Below are positions 48,009 through 59,579 of a DNA stretch of 64,000 bases, one piece after another. Under the pieces are notes generated by a model, which ran no database searches, was not told the origin of the DNA, and saw only the letters and a program-made list of their open reading frames with translations. The translations under genes were made by a program, and so were the position numbers. How positions within the stretch are numbered: the stretch's first letter is position 1; every line of letters starts with the position of its first letter. The DNA comes from Babesia bovis T2Bo. Taxonomy: Eukaryota; Apicomplexa; Aconoidasida; Piroplasmida; Babesiidae. The DNA is taken from contig NC_067396.1 of NCBI RefSeq assembly GCF_000165395.2, positions 496,001-560,000 on the forward strand, read 5' to 3'.

Positions 48009-48887
48009 ATGGTAGCCTTCAACATGTTATGGAAGCTCTCTGTAGTGGTGGCACTTGGGCTCTCTGCCACGGCTACCTCTACTGATGTAGCCCAGGAACA
48101 GCCCAAGAAGGAAGAATTAATCAACGGAATCTCCACTGAGAAAGCATCAACTGCATCTAAAGATGAGGAAGTAAAAGAAGCAACCGGGACTAGTACTCAA
48201 GGAAACAGTGATCCGGAAGAGCCATCCAAGTTCTCTGTTGAGTGGTATCTGTTATCCAAGCCCCTAAATAGAGCAAGTCTTATTGATATGTTGCCATGGA
48301 ATTTACAAACTGCTGTGCCAGGGGACTGCAAGAAGCCAATATTGCCTGTAGTAGAAAGACAGATTAGGGATCATTTTTCATGGCTTGAGAAACAGAAACA
48401 GAAACAGAAACAGAAGGAATCTTCTTCTTCACAGGGTAAAACCACTGATGTTAGCCAACCCAAAAAAGAATCGTTCTTAAGCAGATTCTTCAATAAAAAC
48501 AACAAACCGGTTGATATCCCAGAATTACCCAAGTACTCTCTGGAATGGTATTTTGTACAGAAGCCCGAAAACAGAAAACATCTTCGTGAGAGATTGCCAT
48601 ATGCTTCGAAAGGTGTTGTAGCAGAGGACTGTAGAGAACCAATACCGCCCGTACTGGAAAAACGCATTAGGGATTATTTCTCATTATATAACGTCGACTG
48701 GTATTTGTTATCGGAACCAGAAAACAGAAGTGCCTTACGTTATGTTTTGCCAGAGGATTTGGCCGCAAAGGTACCAGAGGACTGTAATGAACCAATAAGC
48801 ACCGAACTGGAAGAACTTATTAGGGAGCATTTCACAGTGGTTGAGAAGAAGCAGAGGCCTAATCGTTTTTTGTATTTCCATTTATAA
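48009..48887 (+). CDS. SmORF4: SmORF-family protein with three repeat units
   Basis: 292 residues from the ATG at 48009, which is preceded by the same CACCAAGATGG-type context as in the other SmORFs; the earlier in-frame Met lies in the conserved flank. The leader is LWKLSVVVALGLSATATST, then DVAQEQPKKEEL. Three repeats follow: VEWYLLSKPLNR... (about 78-125), LEWYFVQKPENR... (about 178-222) and VDWYLLSEPENR... (about 228-275), each ending in an [IL]RD/EHF-like segment. A CAGAAA hexanucleotide run at about 48393-48420 encodes a KQKQKQKQK linker after the first repeat. It is probably secreted; function unknown. Confidence 0.87.
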   Translation: MVAFNMLWKLSVVVALGLSATATSTDVAQEQPKKEELINGISTEKASTASKDEEVKEATGTSTQGNSDPEEPSKFSVEWYLLSKPLNRASLIDMLPWNLQTAVPGDCKKPILPVVERQIRDHFSWLEKQKQKQKQKESSSSQGKTTDVSQPKKESFLSRFFNKNNKPVDIPELPKYSLEWYFVQKPENRKHLRERLPYASKGVVAEDCREPIPPVLEKRIRDYFSLYNVDWYLLSEPENRSALRYVLPEDLAAKVPEDCNEPISTELEELIREHFTVVEKKQRPNRFLYFHL

Positions 48888-50067
48888 ATGAACAACCATG
48901 GACAACCTTCATGAAAACGAAGTTATCATAATGTCATAGTTTGTACACTTGTCTACCAGCCTACAGTACTACATATCCCCTATTACTCCACAGTACCCAT
49001 ACATAGACTAACCTCACCAACACTAGCACCCAGTACAAAAATGGACCCTCTCTACTGCTGCATTAATAACACTGGTCATTAGCATATATGCTACTTTGTG
49101 ATTTCCCCGGTAATGGCTTAGTATGGTACTGTATACTAACCAGGGTATCAATAGTGTCCCATGGATGTGACTATGTTTCTTAATACTGGCTCACTGTAAT
49201 ATCCAGTGATAGTACTACATTATATATCCCCCTATGCTACATTACAGTGTATATCACCCTTTCCATTACGACATATCACTACCTCTATCAGGATATCCAC
49301 AGTAATAACGACAGGAGTCCTGAGAGTGAATAGGCCTATTATTCATCATTGCACTATGAACTGTAATAGGCACAGATCTGTACCTATCAAGTGCCAAACC
49401 TACTGTTGAAGCCACTGGCTAGTGCCCCATTTTTGGGGATGCCCTAGCATCCTAAAAACCCCACCAGGGTAGCACCTACATAAATTATGGCCCCACCAAA
49501 CAGACCATTGTGCGGGGACAGCATATATGACACTGTAGACTAGTGACAGTGTTATTCCATGTAAATACCATTTAGACCTGTAACGGGACACAGCCTACAT
49601 GAATCAGAGATAACCACAAGCTGCTAACACTCTATAATCACTATATACTCACTAAGTAGTCACAAAAACGTACTACTAAACCTAATACTCTACCCCGAAT
49701 ACACAGAACATTTTAATAAAAAATATCATCAAACTTTTATGGAACTTTTACCAAAAGTAATGCCAAACCTTTACCCAAACCATTACTATGCTTTTACTGA
49801 ATATACGACGAAATTTTTAATAAAATCACTACGAAACCATTGCTTACATTCGTATTACAATTCGCCGAAATTATTATAAACAACGTCACCAAATTTCCAG
49901 GAATTGTCCACCGAAACACTCTGTAACTTTATCCATATAATACTCCTAACAGCTACTACTTTTCTATGAAACCGTTACCAAAACAGCTACTACTTTTCTA
50001 CGAAACCTTGACTAATCATATCCACATTATGCCTAGTTACTGCGCCGAAGGCGCCACTACGTCGCCT
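48888..50067. other. Right arm of inverted repeat and ves-D 3' flank
   Basis: About 1.2 kb without a gene. 48960-49520 is the reverse-complement counterpart of 40780-41340. 49680-50000 is AT-rich with repeated AAACTTTTAYSRAA words (ves 3' repeats in the minus sense). The palindrome GCGCCGAAGGCGCC is at 50042..50055, immediately after the ves-D stop. Part of 49480-49680 also matches 54520-54720. Confidence 0.65.
49451..49518 (-). other. Conserved ves 3' element, copy 2
   Basis: Minus orientation, 550 bp downstream of the ves-D stop. Reading on the minus strand it has CCCCGCACAATGG, then GGTGGGGCCATAATTTATGT and TACCCTGGTGGGGTTTTTAG, as in copy 1. Confidence 0.6.
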
Positions 50068-53000
50068 CTATGTCTTACCAAAAAACTCTAGTATCCCCCT
50101 TCCCTTCTTCTTACCCACCATCAAGATCTCCCATGGACTCAGACTACCCTTCCTGAACCATCCCCTACAATGCGACCTCATATGCGCCCAGTCCAGTGGC
50201 CATATGGCACCAAAGGCTAGGTAGAGTACTGCTACTAGCCACGCTATGGTAAGCACAAAGATCCACGGGAGCCGTATGTCGTATTGGAGTTTGCCGACCT
50301 GGGTAAGGAGGTTGCTGAGGGGGTGGGCATTAGAGGCAGCCTGCTTGTCCTCTAGTACTTTGTTCAGGCTCTCCAGGAACTCGTGACACTTCTTAGTACT
50401 GCCTGCCTTCGTGATGTCATACTGCCCATCCGTCTTCCCATCCCCCTGTTGGAACCCCTCCAGATTGAATGGGTTACCGTAGCTGAAGCCATGCCTATAC
50501 AGCACTGGCAGTACCCCGGTACATGATACGATTGATTGACACGTGCAGAGTGCTGTGCCCTTAGAGCCCTCTGCAGTGCTTCCATGACTTCCCTTCCTGC
50601 ACTTATTGGGGTCGCATTGTCCCTTACAGCCCCGGCATTCAATCTGTTGGAACTCACTAGCCAGTGACTTTAGACCCCCTTCAAGTGCATCTGATAGATA
50701 CAGTACCCATGAGAGGTATGTTCCTCCGAACGTGTCACTCACTGTGGTATAGAGTTCACCTGTCAGGGGGGAGAGGTATTCTGAGTCCTTGGTCAGTGTT
50801 GAGAGGGCAGATGGAGTGGTAGTGGTAGTTGACTTTGGGGCAGGACTACTATCGCTTTTATCGCCTTTAATACCTATTAGTGCTTTACCGAGAGTCCCTC
50901 TGTATGACCCTCCATCCGTTCCGTTCCCATTAGGTATCCACTCTATCTTCTTTACCACATCCCTTAACCCAGAGGCACACCAGCCGCAATAGTACTTACT
51001 CTTATCCGTGTCAGTAGAAGGATCGCCTTCGTGCTTACACGCTATCCCACCTGTTCCCTGCTTGTTCTTTCCACTTTCCTTATTTCCAACACCCCCCCTA
51101 AAGAACCCGAATACATCACCCAGTACCTGTGGTGTCGTAGCACTGAGTGCTGCCGTTACCCTCACTAGTGTATAAACACACGACTGCATCATGTTCTCAT
51201 TACTGAAGAAGTAGAGGATCCCGTAGAGTCTTGAGCCAGTCATATCACTGGTGCTGCCACTATAGAATTGACCTCTAAATCCCATTGGCAATGGGCAGCA
51301 TTGGCCGGAACCATTGCAGTGTCCTAAGTGGGATGCAGCGGGTGGGTACACTGTGTCTTTGTCTGTGTCAGTGTTTCGTACTACGTCACAACTAAAGCCT
51401 GGTAACCGATCCTCGAGGAATGCCTGGAGGGGTGATGGTGTGCCGTCCATGTATTGCTGGTGGCACTTGTCACAGTACCTGGACACTGGCTTTTGGCCAC
51501 ACTTGTTTATGTGGTCATTACAGGGTGGGCATTTGGGAGAGTTGCAGATGGAGATGAGCTGGTTAATGGCATTGAGCAGTGCGGTGTAATCATAAGACAA
51601 CTCTTGTTTAAGTACGTTTTCTAATTTGTTTTCATCATTCGTCAGTTTAAAAAACACATCTAGTGTTTTCTTGGCCTCCTTTGCCTCTTCCTTTATCTGC
51701 TTCTCCACTCCCTCCTTCAATATCTCCAATACCTTGTGTAACCCATCGATAGCCTCACTAATCCTGTCCTTGGCACTACTGTAATCCTTCCTCCACTCTT
51801 GTCCACTATCCACTATCTGCTGTAATGACCCAGGAGTATTACCACTATCCACTAGTATATGCAGTGCTCCTTTACCACCATTCGTCAGCTCCCCTAGTTT
51901 CCCCTTAGCCTCCTTTAGTTCTGCTTGCCCATTCAGCCCATCCTTCACCTGATCTAGTCCCTCCTTAGCCTTCCCCAGTGCCCCCTTAGCCTCCGTTAGT
52001 TTCTCCTTCACCTTCTTGATCGCCTCCTTATCCTTCCCTTCCAATGCCTCCTGGGCATTACCCAGTTGGACCACTACCTGACCTATTGCCTCCAGTAGTG
52101 CCTTTAGATTCTTCACTATAGGATCACTCTCCTTCATCATTTTCAGTGTTTCCCCCTTTACCTTCTCAACCCTCCATTTCCTATAATGTTCCATGGGGCT
52201 ACACCCCAGGCACATCCAACTGTTTACCCCCTTAGAGACTACCCCATCACCATACCTACATTCACGCCATTTACCTCCTAGGGCTACCTTCACGGCACAC
52301 TGTTTCCTAAGGAAATACAACTGGTAGAACAGAGCCCTAATGTAGTGTACCACCTGGTTGTATGCTTGGATGGATACAGTGGGATAGGTGAAGTTGCATT
52401 CAGTGTTAGCGTAGAGTGAATGGATAGGTGGTTCTGTAGTCTTGTCAGTGCCTTTAGTACTGTGTAATCCTCCTTGGATACCTATGAGCACCAGTGGGCA
52501 GTACTGAGTCACTGCTTGGAAGTGAGCAAACAGGTTGTATTCATGTACTGTAATAGGATGCCAACGGCCTGTTTGGTGGAATTTGAGTTGTGTTTCCTGA
52601 TTGCTAGCGCTAGAGCCAGCATCTCCAGGTTTCTTGAGTACCTTTTCTAGTCTTCTCTTGGCATAGTCTAGCATCTCCTTGTATGCGGGACTATAGGGCA
52701 ATGCACTTAGCCAGTATAGGATCTCCCGAATGGTCTTAGGATTATTAGCGGTAGTACCGGTAGTACTCTCACTATTCTTTTTCTGTAACCCGGTAAAATA
52801 GGCACATGATAGAATGTAGAGCTTGAAGAGAGCACCGTTTTTGTTCTGATCAGTATCACTGATTCGGTTAGTAGTACTAGAGCCATTCGTGAAGACAGTA
52901 GCAGCATCGGTGTTGAATGAATCCCTATGTGCAGTATGTATAAACCCGGGATAATTCATACCGTAAGGACTCCTAGCGGTATTACCATTAGTGTCGCTGA

Positions 53001-54221
53001 CACTACCACTATCAAGGCCACTAGGCTCCAGGAATCCTAAGAGAAACTTATCCCTAAGCCCATCCCATATGACCTTATCCAGTCTATTCTGTGGCCCACT
53101 ATTATTAAGCATATCCTTAGGGAACCCTAGGGCCTGTAGCCATTGGGATAGAGTACCATCATCTAGGCCACTACCATCAAGGATGTGATTGTTCCACCGA
53201 GGACTAGTCCCGTGCCACTTTCCAGTCCAATACATATAAGTAAGTCCACTCCAGATGAGGCATACTGAGCCTAGTAGGATACGGGCACATTGGTGCCGAG
53301 AAGTAGTATTTGTCGGTGAATTCCACATACATTCTCGGTATGCAGTGATTGTTTCTCCTACGTATGACTCAGAGCTGTATCTTCCTCTGTATGCCGACCT
53401 ATATGTATCAATGGTACAGCCACATTTTCTGTCACACTTGCAGTCAGAAGCACTAGTACAGCCACTAGCACCACCTTTACACTGACACTGACATCCACCA
53501 CCAGCACCAGGTTTGCCACACTTGTCTCCATCACACTTATCACACCCCCTACCCAGGTGATGGTTCTCAGCGCCTACCTTAAGACACCCACACTTTCCAC
53601 ATGACATATCGTTAGGCGTCAAATCCTTCAGATACTCGCACTTCCCTTTGCCATGTGGATTGCCATTGCACTCGCCATTGCCATCACACTTCACTATCCT
53701 ACTCCACCCAACGAGTGCACTGAGTACCTGTGCCAGCTGGTCTATGTAGGTCCGGACCACTGCGGTACCACCTAGTCCCTGGACCAGGGAGAATAGTCCA
53801 TTGAGGTGGCCTTTCACTGTGTCAGCACTGGCGCCTTTAGTAGTCTTGCTGTCGCCTTCAGCACCATTCTTAACATCACCTTGATATCCTATAGGACACC
53901 ATGAGGTACTGTATACCAGTAGTAGTACTAGGTAGTACTACTCTAGTACTGGGCACTTACCATGGTACTCCAGTTCTACTGACTGCAGTAGGTCAGTCAC
54001 TGCCGCCGCCAGGCCACATATACATTCTGTATCAGAGTGAGATCCAAAGACACTGTGGCGCCAAAGGCGCCCTTATATCCATATGTCTATGGTAACGTAC
54101 CATCTTTGTTCTCTTTACCATCCCTACCAGTTACCCTCAGGACCCAGTCAATGGCCTCCTTGAGGTTGGTAGGTGCCTCTGTCAGGGACGCCTTCGGCGT
54201 GAAAGTGCTATTCACGGCCAT
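50068..54221 (-). CDS. ves1: ves-D: complete three-exon VESA1a-like variant surface antigen
   Basis: Exons 54101..54221, 53961..54026 and 50068..53888 join in phase 1 across introns of 74 and 72 nt, giving 1335 residues. Exon 1 encodes the conserved TNLKEAIDWVLRVTG segment and no signal peptide; exon 2 encodes a GLAAAVTDLLQSVELEYHG helix. The main exon has VRTYIDQLAQVLSALVGWS, a Cys/Lys-rich domain, LLGSVCLIWSGLTYMYWTGK, a long Lys/Glu coiled coil, the PSPLQAFLEDRLPGFSC Cys-rich domain, CTCQSIVSCTGVLPVLYRHG, one TM (about 1269-1292) and a ~40-residue tail. VESA1 mediates red-cell cytoadhesion and antigenic variation. It is the only full-length ves1 gene in the window and is divergent from ves-E. 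Confidence 0.92.
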
Positions 54222-54845
54222 TGTCAATGCCTTTAGGAGTACTCAACAGTACTCACAGTGGTGTGGTCATGGTGTTATACTGAGTCAGTGGTGGTGCTAT
54301 ATAGAGTTTTAGATTTTGATATGTGGCATCATAAATGTTATTATTTGGAATTTATGGGATTATACCGGAGAAATATCATTATCAGGGTGAAATCTTAAGG
54401 TAGTACCCCGTAGTGTGACCTTATTGTTATTGATTTCTGGGTGTTTTCTATTGTATTATTAATGTTATTATATTTAATTCTAGATCATATCATATAGAAT
54501 GTTGCTGTATTATGCGAAATCATGCCAGTAGGAAAATCGTGGTTATTGTTCATGTGCCATATAGTGACTATAGATTGATAACAGCTTGTGGTTATCTCTG
54601 GCTTATCTGGACCGTTGCTCTATGGGTTCACCCAGTGTTTACATGGAACCACATTTTCCTCTCACAAAGGACTTTTTAGTGGGGCCACTATATATGTTGG
54701 AGTTACCCTGGTGGGGTTTTTAGCATAGTGGGGGTGGTGAGGTAGTGCAGAAACACTAATATAGAATGCGCGCCACATGGTGATAGTACCTGACAGTGTC
54801 CTTTACACTGGCGCGCCCAGTGCTATGGAAATCACTATTGTACAG
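54222..54845. promoter_or_regulatory. ves-D/ves-E head-to-head region with an embedded foreign ves 3' flank
   Basis: The left ~300 bp (54222-54520) should hold the ves-D promoter and is AT-rich. The part 54520-54730 is homologous to the 3' flank of ves-D (reverse complement of about 49480-49680) and includes a full 3' element. The right part (54740-54845) leads into exon 2 of ves-E with a GGCGCGCC palindrome. No ves exon 1 for ves-E is present. Confidence 0.6.
54661..54723 (+). other. Conserved ves 3' element, copy 3, in a 5' position
   Basis: Plus orientation, ending about 120 bp upstream of ves-E exon 2. It has TTTTTAGTGGGGCCACTATA and ends TACCCTGGTGGGGTTTTTAG. The left hairpin is decayed. 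Its place in front of a ves gene marks a recombination junction. Confidence 0.6.
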
Positions 54846-57800
54846 AATGTATATGTGGCCTGGCGGCGGCAGTGACTGACCTACTGCAGTCAGTACAACT
54901 GGAGTACCATGGTAAGTAGACAGTAGTCTAGTAGTTCAGCACCATTGTAGGCTATCAAGGTGATACCAAGGAAACTGACGCCAGCAAAGGCGCCTCTGAA
55001 CAGCAAGTCAAGGAACACCTCAATGGACTCTTCTCACTAGTACAGGGACTGGGTGGTACCGCTGTAGTACGGACCTATATAGACCAGTTGGCACAGGTAC
55101 TCAGTGCACTCGTTGGGTGGAGTAGGATAGAGAAGTGCACTGGCAATGGTGGCTGCAATGGTACTAGTGGTACTAGTGGCGATAGCAATCCGCACGGCCA
55201 AAGTGGCGGCAGTGGCAAGTGCGAGTATCTAGATGATGTAGAGCAAAGCAACAAGTGTGCTGATTGTGAATGTATGAAATGGAAGGTGCCCGATGCGGGT
55301 GATCACACTAAGGGACACCACCTGGGCAGGGGGTGTACAAAGTGTAAGGGTAGTGGCACTGAAGAAGATGCGAAGAAGCAGTGTCAGTGCAGTACTGGTG
55401 GTGGTGGTGGTGGCTGTCAGGGAGGTCCTGGGAAAGAGTGTGAATGCGCTAAAGAAGGCAAATGCTGCAAGTGTTGTTGTACAGGTTGTACTGGGAAGTG
55501 TAATGAAAAGGCAAAGTGTAGTTGTGTCAAAGAGGAGGAAATCATTTGTCGTGATAACTATAGCGCAAAACGCTATATATCAGCATATGTAGGATCACTA
55601 AGGAGCTGGGTTGATGGTGGCGGACTGTACGAACATAAACCAAAATGGAACGAACTGATTACAACTGGAGGCACTACCAGTGGAACTGAGATAAAGGATG
55701 GTTTGACCCCCTCCCAACGCCGTCACCAATGTGCCCAGACATTACTAGGCTCAGTATGTCTCATCTGGAGTGGTATTACTTATATGTATTGGACAGGCAA
55801 GTATGAAAAAACCAGCCCCCGGTGGAACAACCATATCCTGGATGGTAGTGGTCTAGATGACGGTACACTGTCCCAATGGTTACAGGCCTTAGGGTTTCCT
55901 AGGGAGATGTTGAATAACCATGGTCCTGGAAATAGGTTGGATGCTATTATATGGGATGGACTTAGTGATAAGTTGCTTCTAGGGTTTGCAGTGCCTAGTG
56001 GCCTTATAGGCAGTGGTGTTGCCAATGACTATAATGGTAATACAGCAAGGAATCCATTCGCTATGAACTATGCCGGTTTTGTGCATACTGCACATAGGGA
56101 TTCATTCAATGAACAAGCTATTGTCTTCAATAATGGTGAAGGCTCTAGTACTAGTGACATTGACCAGCACAAACGAGGTGCCCTCTTCAAGCTTTACATT
56201 CTATCATGTGCCTATTTTACTGGATTGCAGAAAAGGAATAGTGAGAGCACTACAAGGACTCCTAAGACCATCCGTGAGATCCTATACTGGCTCAGTGCAT
56301 TGCCATATAGTCAGGCTTATAAGGAGATGCTAGAGTATTCTAAGGGAAGACTCACAGTAGTACTCAAGACACCTAATGAGGCCACATCAACCAACGAGCA
56401 GCCACAACTCATGTTCTACCAAGACAAACGCCCCCATCCCATTACAGTTGATGAATACAACCTATTTGCCCACTTCCAAGCGGTGACTCAGTATTGCCCC
56501 CTGGTCCTCATCGGTATCCAGGGTGGGCTCAAGAGCACTGACAAAACACTAGAACCAGCCATTCACTCCCTCTATGCCAATACTACTTGCCACTTCACCT
56601 ACCCAGCAGTTGATATACAAGCATACAACCAGGTGGTACACTACATTAGGGCTCTGTTCTATCAACTATACTTCCTTAGGAAGCAATGTGCTGTGAAAGT
56701 CACTTGTGGAGGCAAATGGCGTGAGTGTAGGTATGGAAATGGGGTACTTGGGAAGGATGTAGTTAGCTGGATGTGCCTGGGGTGTGACCCCATGGAACAT
56801 GATAGGAATTATAGGGTGGAGAATATGAAGAAGATATTGGATGAACTAGTCGAGAAGGTAAAGGCATTGGAAGGTGAGAAAGATGACGAGGAAGAAGAAG
56901 GGATTGCAGAGAAGGTAAAGGCACTACTGGAGAAGATTGGTGAAGTGGTGGTACAGTTGGGTAATGCCCAGGAGGCATTGGAAGGGAAGGATAAGGGGGC
57001 GATAGAGGGGGTGAAGAGAGAACTGGAGAAGGCTAAGGAGGAACTAGTGGAGGCAGTGAAGCAGGTGAAGGATGCGGTGGAGAATTGTGGGCTGGAGGAG
57101 GCTAAGAATAAACTAGAGGAGCTGACGGGGAATGGTGGTCTGGATAAGGCTAATAGTGGTGAATATGATCCTGGTAAGAACAAGATAAGTGCCGCTATCG
57201 ATGGAGTATGCAAGGCATTGGAGGCATTGAAGAAGGAAATGGAGAAACAGTTGAAAGAAGTTCTGGAGAAGGAACAATCAGATATGGATGACATCACAAA
57301 ATGGTTTATTCGAGAAAAGACTTTTTACAAAGCCGTCAAAGAACTCATCTCCATCTGCAACTCTCCCAAGTGCAGTGCATGTGAGTCACACTCTACCAAA
57401 TGTGGCAAACCACCAACACCCAGCTTCTGTCAGACCTGTCTCCAACCAACCACCACTGGTGTCCCCTCCCCCCTCCAGGCATTCCTCGAGGATCGGTTAC
57501 CAGGGTTTAGTTGTGAGGTAGTACGAAACACTGACACTGACCAGCCGTACCCACCTGCTGCATCCCACTTGGGACACTGTAATGGATCTGGTCAGTGCTG
57601 CCCATTGCCAATGGGTTTTAGAGGGCACTTCCACGGCGGCATCCGTGATTGTACCGGCCAACGCCTTTATGGTCTACTGTACTTCTTTAGTAACGAGAAC
57701 ATGATGCAGTCTTGTGTTTATACACTAGTGAGGGTCACAGCAGCTCTCAGTGCTACGACACCACAGGTGTTGGGTGATGTCTTTGGGTTCTTTAGAGGGG

Positions 57801-58813
57801 GTATAGGAGAGAAGGAAAGTGGAAAGACCAAGAATGGACAGACAAACAAGGCGTGCGAGCACACCAAGGACCCATCTACGAAAGGAGCTGATGACTACTT
57901 TTGCGGCTGGTGCGCTTCTGGGTTACGGGATGAAGTAAAGAAGATAGAGTGGATACCAAAGGGGGATGACAGTGTTAAAGGAGGGAAGTACAGAGGGAGT
58001 GTCGGTACAGCCCTGATAGAGATTAAGGGAGACAAGGGTAGTGTGAGTGCTCCACAGTCCACTAATACATCCCTATCACGACTCACTAAGAACTGCCAGT
58101 ACCTCTCCCCCCTAACCGGTGAACTCTATACAGCAGTGAGTGCCACTTTCGGCGGAACATACCTCTCATGGGTACTGTATCTATCAGATGCACTTCAAGG
58201 GGGACTAGAGTCACTCTCTGAGGCATTCCAACAGATTGAATGCCGGGGCTGTAAGGGAAACTGTGATCCCAATAAGTGCAGGAAGGGAAGTCATGGAAGC
58301 ACTGCAGAGGGCTCTAAGGGCACAGCACTCTGCACGTGTCAATCAATCGTATCATGTACCGGGGTACTACCCGTATTGTATAGACATGGATTCAGCTACG
58401 GTAACCCATTCAATCTGGAGGGGTACCAACAGAAGGATGGGAAGACAGAGGGGGATTATAGTATTCAAAAGAAGGATGACAAGAAGCAATGTCATCAATT
58501 CCTAGAGAGTCTCAGTGCAGTGATCAAGAACAAGCAGGACCAGGCCACCTCTCAGGAACATCCATTGACAGAACTCCTCACCCAGGTCGGCCAACTGCAA
58601 TACGACATACGCCTCCCCTGGATCTTTGTCCTCACGTTAGCCTGGCTAGTAGCAGTACTCTACCTTGCCTTTGGAGCCATATGGCCACTGGACTGGACAC
58701 ATATGAGGTCGCATTGGTTACGGGGTGGAGCACACCAGTGGCAATGTATGTGGGATAAGGTGATGACGGGACGTAAAGGAATGGAACTGGTGGAGTATTT
58801 TGGTAAGACATAG
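54846..58813 (+). CDS. ves1: ves-E: VESA1a-like variant surface antigen, exon 1 missing
   Basis: Exon 54846..54911 (66 bp) joins through a shortened 39-nt intron (72 nt in ves-B and ves-D) to main exon 54951..58813, in phase and open to the stop, about 1287 residues. All family blocks are present: Cys/Lys-rich domain with a Gly-rich insert (GGGGGGCQGGPG), WSGITYMYWTGK, Lys/Glu coiled coil with a DDEEEEG insert, the second Cys-rich domain, and TM plus tail ending EYFGKT. A ~170-residue stretch before the TM is nearly identical to ves-A, and the CRKGSHGSTAEGSKGTALC segment matches ves-D, as expected for segmental gene conversion. With exon 1 absent it is probably not expressed from here. Confidence 0.84.
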
Positions 58814-59279
58814 TGGCGCCTTAGGCGCAACAGTGCTATAAGGTGGTAGTTAGTATCGGGGGTAGTAATGTGGAGCAGTCTAGTGGTAGAGTTAGAGGAC
58901 CAATGATACTCATAAGGTATACATAGAGTTATAGTGGCAGTGTTAGTAAAGGTTTAGCACTGGTTTTATTAAAATTTTGGGTCGTACGTTCAGTGCAAGC
59001 TTAGTAGTGGTCTAGGTAAAGGTTTGGCATTAGATGTGGTAAATGATTCATAGAATCTTAGTGGCACTTTTGGTAAAAGTTTCACAGAAGTTTAGTAATA
59101 GTTTTGGTGAATGTTTGGTATAACTTTGGCAAATGTTTCACAGAAGTTTAGTAATAGTTTTGGTGAATGTTTCACAGAAAAGTAGTAGCTGTTGGGGGTG
59201 GTATATGGATGAGATTACAGAGTGTATTGCTTGGATTTTCATAGCAATGTTGGTAAAGGACTCATAGAGTTTTGGTGCA
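58814..59279. repeat. Degenerate AT-rich tandem repeats behind ves-E
   Basis: A ~38-bp sequence (GTTTCACAGAAGTTTAGTAA then TAGTTTTGGTGAATGTTT) occurs at about 59079 and again at about 59135, a 56-bp period; shorter, degenerate relatives extend from 58950 to 59260. Similar words lie behind ves-A, ves-C and ves-D. A GGCGCCTTAGGCGC palindrome is at 58815..58828. Confidence 0.6.
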
Positions 59280-59579
59280 GTGATCACGACAAAGAGTACC
59301 ACTCCCCTCACCAATCTCCTCTCCCAGGTCGGCCAACTCCAATACGACATACGGCTCCCGTGGATCTTTGTCCTCACGCTAGCGTGGCTAGTAGCGGTAC
59401 TGTATCTAGCCTTCGGTGCCATATGGCCACTGGACTGGACACATATGCGGTCGCATTGGTTACGGGGTGGAGCACACCAGTGGCAGTGTATGTGGTATAA
59501 GGTGATGACGGGGCGCAAAGGAATGGAACTGGTGGAGTATTTTGGTCAATGTTTTGTAGTGCTCTTAGTGATGGTTTAG
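59280..59579 (+). pseudogene. ves1: ves-F: C-terminal ves1 fragment (TM and tail only)
   Basis: An open frame without ATG encodes only the last ~95 residues of a VESA1 protein: PLTNLLSQVGQLQYDIRLPW, the complete TM (IFVLTLAWLVAVLYLAFGA), WPLDWTHMRSHWLRGGAHQWQC and a tail extended by FVVLLVMV as in ves-B. Homology begins abruptly at about 59300 inside the repeats. It is followed by the conserved 3' element. It is a remnant of a gene whose body was lost, or the 3' end of the ancestral ves-E locus. Confidence 0.82.

Noticed and set aside
47639..48136. Minus-strand 165-residue frame before SmORF4
   Set aside because: It is made of the repeated non-coding SmORF upstream module read backwards; the same frame is broken in the other copy.
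58814..59280. CRISPR-like array
   Set aside because: The repeats are degenerate, overlapping and not spaced by unique spacers; the genome is eukaryotic.
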